Of a DNA stretch of 9,744 nt, positions 1 through 6,581 are shown piece after piece. Each line of letters starts with the position of its first letter. Positions within the stretch are counted from its first letter, which is position 1. The notes below the pieces were generated by a model. That model did no database searches. It saw nothing but the letters and a program-made list of their open reading frames with translations, and was not told the DNA's origin. Origin of the DNA: Amphritea sp. (GTDB lineage: Bacteria > Pseudomonadota > Gammaproteobacteria > Pseudomonadales > Nitrincolaceae); assembly GCA_024679635.1 (NCBI GenBank), contig JAIBDA010000047.1, positions 1 to 9,744 on the forward strand. The letters run 5' to 3'. The translations under genes and the position numbers were made by a program.

Positions 1-2195
1 AAGGTGAGATTGATTATGATGCGAGCCTGAACCTGGAAACCGTTAAGAGCACCAGTACAGAAGGTGATAGTGATACCCTGACTCTGGGTGGCACTAGTGG
101 TGACAGCAATATCGTTATCGGTGGCGCAGGTAGTGATACCGTTATCACTGGTCACGGTGAAAGCATGGTGCTGGGTGACAATGGTGAGCTGCTGTTCAGT
201 AACGCTATCCTACAGTCCATGGATACTCAGGATACCTCAGCGAGTACGGGTGGTGCTGATAAGATCACTATGGGTGATGGAGATCATGTCGCCATGGGAG
301 GGACGCATGGTGATACGATTATCTCCGGCACAGGTGATTCTATTCTGGTTGGTGATAATGGTACTGCAACCTTTGCCGCTGACGGAAAGCGAATCCGGGT
401 AATTAGTGAACTAAGTACGCTTGGTGGCGACGATATTATCTCTGCTACTGATGGCGATAATATGGTTCTGGGTGGTATCGGTAATGACCGAATTACTACC
501 GGTGCTGGTGCAGACAGGGTCTTTGGTGATAACGGTCAGCTTGATTATCTCAATGGTATTCTGAACCGTGTTGAGATTACCGATACATCTGAAGCAACTG
601 GTGGTGTTGATACCATTGAAGCAGGTGATGGCGATAATATCGTCTTTGGTGGTACTCATGGCGATGATATCGACTCAGGCACGGGCAACAGCATCCTGAT
701 GGGTGATAACGGTTTTGTTCAGTTGAACGATGCCGGAGACCTGCGCATTGAGGTAGTTAGTGAAGTGAGTGCTCTTGGGGGTAATGATGATATTAACGCT
801 CGGGGCGGCAATAACCTGGTATTCGGTAGTGTTGGAGATGACCGTATTCAGACTGGAAACGGTGATGATGTGATCTTTGGTGATAACGGCCTTCCAATCT
901 ATGTGAATGGCTTGCCGGATAGTTATCGCACTACAGATACTACGATGGCTACCTCAGGCGACGATACTCTGTTCGGCGGAGGTGGTGATGACCTTATCTT
1001 TGGTGGCCTGGGTAATGAGGTTGTGTATGCTGGAACGGGTGATGACAAGATCGTAGGTGATCTTGGTCAGGCTGACTTCAATTCGGGTGATGCGGACCCT
1101 ACAACTCTGGATGAGTTTTATAGTACTGACTCTGATATCGGCGGAACTGATGAAATCCATGGCGGCGCTGACAATGATATTATCATTGGTGGAGCGAAAG
1201 ATGATCAGCTATATGGCGACGAAGGTGATGACTTCATCTCCGGTGACGGTGGCTTAGCGGTCTACTCTTTTGGTCAGATAGTTCAGGTTGAAGCTGCAGA
1301 GTTCTTTATCGGGGGTGACGATCTATTAGATGGTGGCCCGGGTAATGACATTATGTTTGGTGGTTTTGGCGATGATCTTTTCTACGGAAACCTGGATGAG
1401 GATGCGATGGCCGGTGAATATGCACGAGCTGAGATCGATTCTTCTACCGGTTCGTTTGAGAGAGGTGTGTTCGTTGTTCGTTTAGGACAAGGAAATCTGG
1501 ATATTATTGCCAGCACCCAGTTTGGGCTATATAACAACAAACTGACAGGTATAGGCTTCACTCCTCTGGCAATGCTGACGCCACTTAATCAGTTGAGTTA
1601 TGATGACAGCACAGGTTCCGGTGTTTATTCAGACAATTTGACGCGCCATCACGCAAGTAGCCTGGGCAATAGCTCATTCAAAGCTGGTAAAGTGCTTGGT
1701 CAGCTTCCGGCAACAAATGCTGGTGATGATGATGGAGAAGAAGAGGCTTGCTTTGATCCTGAAAATGGAATGTCGATAGAGTGTCCGGTTGAAGAGCCTG
1801 TCGCTACTGACGCTATCGAGACTCAAGAGGCTGCGACTGAACAGCCTATTATCGAGGAAGGCACACACACTGGTGACCAACCAGTTGAAACTGAAGTCAT
1901 TGAAGGGCAATCTGAAGAGACTCAAAATGAAGGCGATCAGCCTGTACCAGTTGATGAAAGTGCTAAAGCCGGAACAGCCGCTGCAATTGCAGCCCTGGCT
2001 GGTTGGAAGCTGGCGAGTGGAGAACGTAATACCGGAAGCAAGCTCTCAGCAAAAGGCTTCAGTGAGCTTCGCCATCAGCAACGACGAGTGAAACGTTGGG
2101 ATGAAACAACCCAGCGCTTTATTGAGACTGAAGCGCATAAATCTGTTACAGCTAAAGACTGGCAGCAGGCACTTAAAAATACGACCAAACACTAA
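1..2195 (+). CDS. Giant repetitive RTX-like/GDNG-repeat surface or secreted protein, C-terminal part (5' end outside window)
   Basis: The reading frame is open from the left edge (first full codon at base 3), so at least 730 C-terminal residues are present. The ATG at 165 is internal, because the repeats continue upstream of it. Numbering from that ATG, residues 1-300 are ~59-residue units ending in a hydrophobic pair plus GDNG. Residues ~265-410 carry RTX-like nonapeptides such as GGGGDDLIFGG and GGPGNDIMFGG, which in known proteins fold as calcium-binding beta-rolls. Residues ~415-515 form a non-repetitive domain. Residues ~519-600 are an acidic Glu/Pro/Thr-rich linker holding what appear to be the only two cysteines (C529, C540). 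The end has an Ala-rich hydrophobic stretch (602-616) and a basic tail (RHQQRRVKR). This fits a very large adhesin or matrix protein. The C-terminus does not look like a usual type I secretion signal. The link to the downstream transport genes is inferred from position. It could resemble giant LEPR-XLL-type proteins, but the N-terminus that would show this is absent. Confidence 0.85.
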   Translation, partial: GEIDYDASLNLETVKSTSTEGDSDTLTLGGTSGDSNIVIGGAGSDTVITGHGESMVLGDNGELLFSNAILQSMDTQDTSASTGGADKITMGDGDHVAMGGTHGDTIISGTGDSILVGDNGTATFAADGKRIRVISELSTLGGDDIISATDGDNMVLGGIGNDRITTGAGADRVFGDNGQLDYLNGILNRVEITDTSEATGGVDTIEAGDGDNIVFGGTHGDDIDSGTGNSILMGDNGFVQLNDAGDLRIEVVSEVSALGGNDDINARGGNNLVFGSVGDDRIQTGNGDDVIFGDNGLPIYVNGLPDSYRTTDTTMATSGDDTLFGGGGDDLIFGGLGNEVVYAGTGDDKIVGDLGQADFNSGDADPTTLDEFYSTDSDIGGTDEIHGGADNDIIIGGAKDDQLYGDEGDDFISGDGGLAVYSFGQIVQVEAAEFFIGGDDLLDGGPGNDIMFGGFGDDLFYGNLDEDAMAGEYARAEIDSSTGSFERGVFVVRLGQGNLDIIASTQFGLYNNKLTGIGFTPLAMLTPLNQLSYDDSTGSGVYSDNLTRHHASSLGNSSFKAGKVLGQLPATNAGDDDGEEEACFDPENGMSIECPVEEPVATDAIETQEAATEQPIIEEGTHTGDQPVETEVIEGQSEETQNEGDQPVPVDESAKAGTAAAIAALAGWKLASGERNTGSKLSAKGFSELRHQQRRVKRWDETTQRFIETEAHKSVTAKDWQQALKNTTKH
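3..1067 (+). repeat. Tandem ~59-residue GDNG repeats in alternating A/B units (~351-bp higher-order period)
   Basis: GDNG (or GDLG) begins at bases 174, 351, 525, 702, 879 and 1056, a spacing of 177, 174, 177, 177 and 177 bases. A less regular GDGG follows at 1242. Two unit types alternate. Type A (from 174, 525 and more weakly 879) carries a DTSxxTGG-like stretch, GDGD and GGTHGD. Type B (from 351 and 702, and the partial unit at the left edge) carries SEL/VSxLGG-like and GNDR/GDDR stretches. The true duplication unit is therefore about 117 residues. Nucleotide identity between copies is patchy (for example a shared 16-base stretch at 520-535 and 874-889), so the copies are old or selected at protein level. 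Confidence 0.8.
960..1400 (+). repeat. RTX-like calcium-binding nonapeptide repeats
   Basis: Within the giant protein, this segment encodes successive GGxGxDxxx-type nonapeptides, including GGGGDDLIF, GGADNDIII, YGDEGDDFI, GGPGNDIMF and GGFGDDLFY. In the RTX family, such repeats bind Ca2+ between turns and fold only in the calcium-rich exterior, which helps export. Here they lie C-terminal to the GDNG units, and a further ~265 residues follow. In classical type I substrates the RTX block usually sits close to the C-terminal signal. Confidence 0.75.
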
Positions 2196-2210
2196 CAGTA
2201 AGGAACGGAA

Positions 2211-2531
2211 ATGGCTGATAAAGAGAAAAAGGTACAAGGTCCAACTATTCGTTGGGACGATTCAAAAATGACAAGTACCTACGCTAATGTGTGCAACGTA
2301 TCCAGCACCCGCGAGGAGATCACGCTGTTGTTTGGTCTTAACCAGGCTTGGAATGCACAACAGAAGCAACTGACTATCGAGCTGTCTGATCGAATCATTC
2401 TAAACCCTTATGCAGCAAAGCGTATGGCTAACCTGTTGAATAATGTTTTGTCTCAGTACGAAGAACGTTTCGGTGAGATTGGTCAGGGCAACCCTGAAGC
2501 AGAAGCAGCGGCGAAGACTGAGAGCCACTAA
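2211..2531 (+). CDS. DUF3467-family small protein
   Basis: This is a 106-residue soluble protein with no signal peptide or membrane segment. Residues ~20-92 match what I recall of the DUF3467 family: a YANVCNVSST segment near the start, a beta-strand region, RIILNPYAAKRMANLL at 61-76, and a closing YEERFGEIG. The tail (93-106) is Ala/Glu-rich. The start is well supported: AAGGAA at 2200-2205 lies 5 bases before the ATG, and the gene begins 15 bases after the stop of the giant protein, so the two are almost certainly cotranscribed. A strong hairpin follows its stop codon. The molecular function of the family is not known to me. Position suggests a cytoplasmic accessory or chaperone for the giant protein or its export machine, which is inference only. 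Confidence 0.8.
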   Translation: MADKEKKVQGPTIRWDDSKMTSTYANVCNVSSTREEITLLFGLNQAWNAQQKQLTIELSDRIILNPYAAKRMANLLNNVLSQYEERFGEIGQGNPEAEAAAKTESH

Positions 2532-2547
2532 CTTTTCTGTGCTAATA

Positions 2548-2580
2548 GGCTGTGCCCGGTTTATCCGGGCATAGCTGTTT
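2548..2580 (+). terminator. Hairpin after the DUF3467 gene: intrinsic terminator or attenuator
   Basis: Bases 2548-2559 pair with 2565-2576 across a TTTAT loop. This gives a 12-bp stem whose core TGCCCGG/CCGGGCA is perfect, with two G-T pairs in the outer part. GTTTATATAAC follows. The U-tract is short and interrupted, so termination may be partial. The hairpin separates the giant protein/DUF3467 pair from the four downstream transport genes, which fits graded expression (much substrate, less machinery). I see no convincing new promoter before the next start at 2608, so read-through is likely. Confidence 0.6.
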
Positions 2581-2607
2581 ATATAACCTGCCGAAAAGTT
2601 CTATTTC

Positions 2608-4434
2608 ATGCAGCTAGATTCTGAATCAAATAACGATCAGCTCCGCCAGGCCTGGGTACAATTTAGTGGCGCTGAGAGCTATAACGACTATTGTCAGTTT
2701 TGGCTTGAGCTAATGTGTACCCGTATTGGTGGCGTCACTATGGCCGCGTTGGTTTTAGAAAGCGGGGATGCAGGCTTTTTACCAACAGCAGTCTGGCCTG
2801 AAAAAAGTGAGCCCGATGATGAGTTCACCGCCCTGATTGAAGAAGGTATTGAGGAAGCGGCTGGTTTGGTTCACTCCCTGGCTTCAGGAAGCTATGGCGT
2901 GGCGTTTCCTATTCGCCTGGATGATGAGCTTGTTGGCGTTGTTGCTTTGACACTTAATGTACCTCATATCGTTTTACCTGAGGTAATGGAACAGATTCAA
3001 TGGGGGAGTGCCTGGATTGAGTTATTGGTGCGGCGCCAGCAAGGTAAAGAGAAAAATGAGCAGTTTGATCGGTTATCTGGTGCTGTAGATCTCCTTTCCG
3101 GGGTTCTGGGTGAGGAAAGATTCCAACCTTCTGCATTGCGTTTTGTTAATGAGCTGGCTGCTGCTTTTGGCTGTGACAGGGTGAGCTTTGGTTTAACAAA
3201 AAGTCGCCAGGCGGAAGTGATTGCTCTGTCTCATAGTGCCCAGTTCGGTAAAAAAATGAATCTTATCAGACGTTTATCTGGCGTCATGGATGAGGCGATT
3301 CTGCAACGGGGCGTGATTAACTACAATTTCGCGGGTGCGGCTGACAGTCAGTTAGTGCAACGAGAGCATTCACAGTTTTCCCAATCCGGTGGTAATGGAA
3401 ATATCCTGACTATACCGTTACATAGCGGTGAAGATTATTTTGGTGCCGTGACGCTTGAAAGAGCTGTTAGCCAAGCTTTTGATGAGGATGAAGTAGGCCG
3501 GATTTGTAGTGTTGTTGCGCTCTCCAGCGAAGTGTTACGGAATAAAGAGAAGCAGGATAGCAGCTGGTATCGGCATCTCTATCGCTCTACCCAGACTCAG
3601 CTTGGTCGTTTACTGGGTGCGGGTTATTTGGGCCGTAAACTGTTATTGATTAGTACTGCTCTTGTCTGTTTGTTTTTTGTTTTTGCTATGGGGACCTACA
3701 GAGTTGCTGCGGATAGCCAATTGGAAGGAGAAGTACGTCGGGCAATCGTAGCCCCTTTTGATGGCTATCTTGATGATGCGTTGGTGAAAGCAGGAGACAG
3801 GGTGCGTGCCGGTGAAGAGATGAGCCGGATGGACGACCGGGATCTCACTTTGGAAAAACTCGGTTATCTCAGTGCTCAAGCCAAATTACAAAGACAGTAT
3901 GAAGAAGCGGTTGCACAAAGAGACCGGGCCGAAGCTAAAGTATTACAGGCTCAGCTGGATCAAAGTAGAGCACAACTGGACCTGGTTGAAAGTAAGCTGC
4001 AACGGACCCGATTGAAAGCACCTTTCGATGGCCTTGTTGTGAGCGGAGATCTGAGCCAGCGGTTAGGCAGTTCGGTTGGTCAGGGTGAGCTTTTATTTGA
4101 AGTTGCGCCTCTGGATAACTACCGGGTGATTCTTTGGATTGATGAACATCGGATGTTAGATGTAACTGAAGGGCAGCAGGGTAAGCTTGTGCTTAACTCA
4201 CTGCCAGAACAAAGCTTTAACTTCTCCCTTAGCCGTGTCACCCCCGTAACGGAGGCGAGGGACGGCGGGAATTATTTCCGTGTAGAAGCAGAACTACTTG
4301 ATCCTTCTCCTCTATTGCGGCCGGGGATGGGTGGTGTAGCAAAAATTGAGATCGATGAACGCCATTTGATCTGGATCTGGACCTACCCTTTAATACAGTG
4401 GATTAAACTAAAACTCTGGTCCTGGTTGCCTTAA
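2608..4434 (+). CDS. GAF-domain protein fused to a membrane-anchored HlyD-like periplasmic adaptor
   Basis: This is a 608-residue fusion. Residues ~25-140 look like a degenerate GAF domain. Residues ~170-310 form a clearer GAF domain with the typical IPLHSGEDYFGAVTLER core. A single membrane helix (about 343-362) puts the GAF part in the cytoplasm and the rest in the periplasm. Residues 376-405 are the first half of a biotinyl-lipoyl domain (VAPFDGYLDDALVKAGDRV). Residues 410-466 form a coiled-coil hairpin, 467-500 the second lipoyl half (LKAPFDGLVVSGDL), and ~500-582 a beta-barrel. The end is very aromatic (WIWTY, WSWLP) and may insert into or lie on the membrane. HlyD-type adaptors bridge inner-membrane exporters to outer-membrane channels. 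GAF domains commonly bind small ligands or mediate dimerization, so this looks like an adaptor with a cytoplasmic sensor or docking module. No strong ribosome site precedes the ATG. The stop overlaps the next start by one base. Confidence 0.82.
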   Translation: MQLDSESNNDQLRQAWVQFSGAESYNDYCQFWLELMCTRIGGVTMAALVLESGDAGFLPTAVWPEKSEPDDEFTALIEEGIEEAAGLVHSLASGSYGVAFPIRLDDELVGVVALTLNVPHIVLPEVMEQIQWGSAWIELLVRRQQGKEKNEQFDRLSGAVDLLSGVLGEERFQPSALRFVNELAAAFGCDRVSFGLTKSRQAEVIALSHSAQFGKKMNLIRRLSGVMDEAILQRGVINYNFAGAADSQLVQREHSQFSQSGGNGNILTIPLHSGEDYFGAVTLERAVSQAFDEDEVGRICSVVALSSEVLRNKEKQDSSWYRHLYRSTQTQLGRLLGAGYLGRKLLLISTALVCLFFVFAMGTYRVAADSQLEGEVRRAIVAPFDGYLDDALVKAGDRVRAGEEMSRMDDRDLTLEKLGYLSAQAKLQRQYEEAVAQRDRAEAKVLQAQLDQSRAQLDLVESKLQRTRLKAPFDGLVVSGDLSQRLGSSVGQGELLFEVAPLDNYRVILWIDEHRMLDVTEGQQGKLVLNSLPEQSFNFSLSRVTPVTEARDGGNYFRVEAELLDPSPLLRPGMGGVAKIEIDERHLIWIWTYPLIQWIKLKLWSWLP

Positions 4435-6581
4435 TGTCGACCTCGCTGTTTAGCCCATTCTGGCATCGGGTCGCAGCAGTTAAGCCCCGGCTGCGTTCTC
4501 ATGTCGAGATTAATCGGCATGTTTACCGCGGTGATGTGTGGTATGTGATACAGGATGATGCCAGTGGGCGTTATCATCGCTTCACACCGCAAGCATATGC
4601 ATTAATCGGTTTAATGGATGGTCAGCAGAATCTGGATAAGATCTGGCATAGTGCGGGTGATCAATTAGGTGATGATATGCCCTCTCAGGACGAGGTGATT
4701 CAGTTGTTGTCGCAGCTCTATCGAGTTGACCTGATTCAGACTGATGTCATCCCTGATATAACCGAAACGGCTAACCGCCGCGCTAAGGATAAGCGTAACA
4801 AAAAGTTGGCAATGGTGAAGTCACCGCTGGCTGTTAAAATTCCATTGCTTGATCCCGAACCTTTTCTTAATCGCACAGCAGGCCTTAGCCGTTGGTTGTT
4901 TAATCCTATTACCGGGTTGATTTGGCTCTGGTGTGTGGGTTGGGCGCTTATGCAGACTGGCTATCACTGGGATGAGCTAACCAATAATCTGGCAGACCGG
5001 GTCTTTGCTACTGAAAACTTGTTTTTGATCTGGCTTGTTTATCCGGTAGTTAAGCTAATTCATGAATTTGGTCATGCTTACGCCTTAAAGCGTTGGGGAG
5101 GGGAGGTACATGAAATGGGGGTTATGTTCCTTATTTTCATGCCTATACCTTATGTAGATGCATCCTCCTCAGCTGCGTTCCGGAGTAAATATCCCCGCAT
5201 GATGGTTGCCGCAGCGGGTATTATTGTTGAAGCATTTATCGCAACGGTTGCAATGGCCGTTTGGGTATATTCCGAACCCGGTTTAGTGCGTAGTCTGGCG
5301 TTTAATACATTATTGATAGCTGGCGTCTCTACGTTGCTTTTTAATGGTAACCCATTGCTACGATTTGATGCCTATTATGTATTGGCTGACTACCTGGAAA
5401 TCCCTAATCTCGCATCCCGGGGTAACCGTCAGGTAGCCTATCTGTGTAAGAAGTACTTGTTGGGTCAGGAACACGAAGAGTCGCCCGCATACTCGCAGGG
5501 AGAGGCGCGTTGGTTGCTTATTTATTCGGTGGCGAGTTTTGTCTATCGAGTATTTATCACCATTACCATTGTACTGTTTGTAGCCAGTGAACTCTTTTTT
5601 ATTGGTATTCTTCTGGCGATGTTGTCTCTTTATAATATGTTTGGTAAGCCTTTGTTTAGCATGGTTAAATATCTCTTTATGGATAGAAATATGGCACAGA
5701 AAAGAGGGCGGTCTGCACTGGTTACTATCGGTGTTCTGGGATTGTTAGGGGTGCTGCTGTTTGCCATCCCTGTACCACGGATGACTTTGGCTCATGGCGT
5801 TTTCTGGGCTCCGGAGTCGTCTAGATTAATGGTTGGAAGTAATGGTTTCTTAGAGGAGATAAAAGTTACTTCCGGTTCACAGGTTCAGGCGGGTCAGACG
5901 CTATTTGTCAGTACGAATGAAGAACTGGAATCTCAGCTTAATAAGACTGCTGGCCGGATTAAAGAACTGCTGGTTCATTATCGGACGGCTGTGGCTGATG
6001 TGCGTCAGAATGAAGCCGGTATTATTCAAGAGGAGATTCGTCAGGCGAGGGCTGAGTTGTCCCGAGCGCTTGAAGAAAAGCGTGCGTTAGTGATGAACAG
6101 TCCTGCAACTGGAGTGTTTCAGTTAGCGATGCCGGTTGATCCTATGAGTCGCTATCTTCCCCGGGGGACATTGATGGGTTATTTACTGCAACCTGGTGAT
6201 TATCGGGTCCGTGCCGTTGTAGGACAGGATGATGTAGCTGCTATACGTGATGACTTACAGCGAGTAACCGTTAAGGTTTCTGAAGATATTGATACCACTA
6301 TCCAAGCGACTCTGGTGGGGGAGGTGCCAAGCGCACAGAAAGAATTACCCAGCGCGGCACTTTCTGTTGATGGCGGAGGGTTGTTTGCACTTGATCCTCA
6401 ATCGCAGGATCGACCGGAAGCATTTGACCCTGTTTTTCAGTTTGATATTCAAGTTAGTAATATGCCGGTATCAAGAATCGGAGAGCGGGTGTATGTCCGT
6501 TTTGAACACACCCCAGAACCGATTGGTTTTCGGATCTACCGTCAGGTTCGTCGTACGCTTCTGCGAGAGTTGGAGTTCTGA
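4434..6581 (+). CDS. PqqD-like / M50-type zinc metalloprotease membrane protein with C-terminal HlyD-like domain
   Basis: This 715-residue protein has three parts. Residues ~22-105 resemble PqqD, the winged-helix fold of RiPP recognition elements (DVWYVIQDDASGRYHRF, then ALIGLMDGQ and a helical LLSQLYRVDLI end). Residues ~150-446 hold about seven or eight hydrophobic segments with the M50 signature HEFGH (H210, E211, H214) and a second conserved region GNPLLRFDAYYVL, where D312 is the expected third zinc ligand. The usual FDGYY is FDAYY here. Residues ~450-715 are periplasmic and adaptor-like: a lipoyl-like half (GFLEEIKVTSGSQVQAGQ), a helical hairpin (495-552), a second half (MNSPATGVFQLAM) and a beta-barrel. 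The zinc ligands appear intact, so proteolysis is possible, but many relatives may act as scaffolds. The gene starts on the last base of the preceding stop (TAATG) without an obvious ribosome site, implying translational coupling. Substrate is unknown; the giant protein is the natural candidate. Confidence 0.82.
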   Translation: MSTSLFSPFWHRVAAVKPRLRSHVEINRHVYRGDVWYVIQDDASGRYHRFTPQAYALIGLMDGQQNLDKIWHSAGDQLGDDMPSQDEVIQLLSQLYRVDLIQTDVIPDITETANRRAKDKRNKKLAMVKSPLAVKIPLLDPEPFLNRTAGLSRWLFNPITGLIWLWCVGWALMQTGYHWDELTNNLADRVFATENLFLIWLVYPVVKLIHEFGHAYALKRWGGEVHEMGVMFLIFMPIPYVDASSSAAFRSKYPRMMVAAAGIIVEAFIATVAMAVWVYSEPGLVRSLAFNTLLIAGVSTLLFNGNPLLRFDAYYVLADYLEIPNLASRGNRQVAYLCKKYLLGQEHEESPAYSQGEARWLLIYSVASFVYRVFITITIVLFVASELFFIGILLAMLSLYNMFGKPLFSMVKYLFMDRNMAQKRGRSALVTIGVLGLLGVLLFAIPVPRMTLAHGVFWAPESSRLMVGSNGFLEEIKVTSGSQVQAGQTLFVSTNEELESQLNKTAGRIKELLVHYRTAVADVRQNEAGIIQEEIRQARAELSRALEEKRALVMNSPATGVFQLAMPVDPMSRYLPRGTLMGYLLQPGDYRVRAVVGQDDVAAIRDDLQRVTVKVSEDIDTTIQATLVGEVPSAQKELPSAALSVDGGGLFALDPQSQDRPEAFDPVFQFDIQVSNMPVSRIGERVYVRFEHTPEPIGFRIYRQVRRTLLRELEF

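Noticed and set aside
411..659. Minus-strand ORFs across the repeat region (411-659, 954-1160) and elsewhere (1674-1925, 2954-3136, 3643-3879, 6585-6803, 8412-8606, 8956-9246)
   Set aside because: They lie wholly or mostly inside well-supported + strand genes, have unremarkable composition and show no recognisable domains.
3..1067. CRISPR array or noncoding tandem repeats
   Set aside because: The periodicity is in codon frame and encodes conserved GDNG units; copies are diverged at DNA level and there are no spacers.
165..2195. Treating the ATG at 165 as the true start of the repeat protein
   Set aside because: The same frame is open to the left edge and encodes a further GDNG-type unit, so 165 is an internal Met codon.
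2582..2587. TATAAC as a -10 box for the GAF-HlyD gene
   Set aside because: No -35-like hexamer is found at suitable distance, there is no extended -10 TG, and it overlaps the U-tract region of the hairpin.
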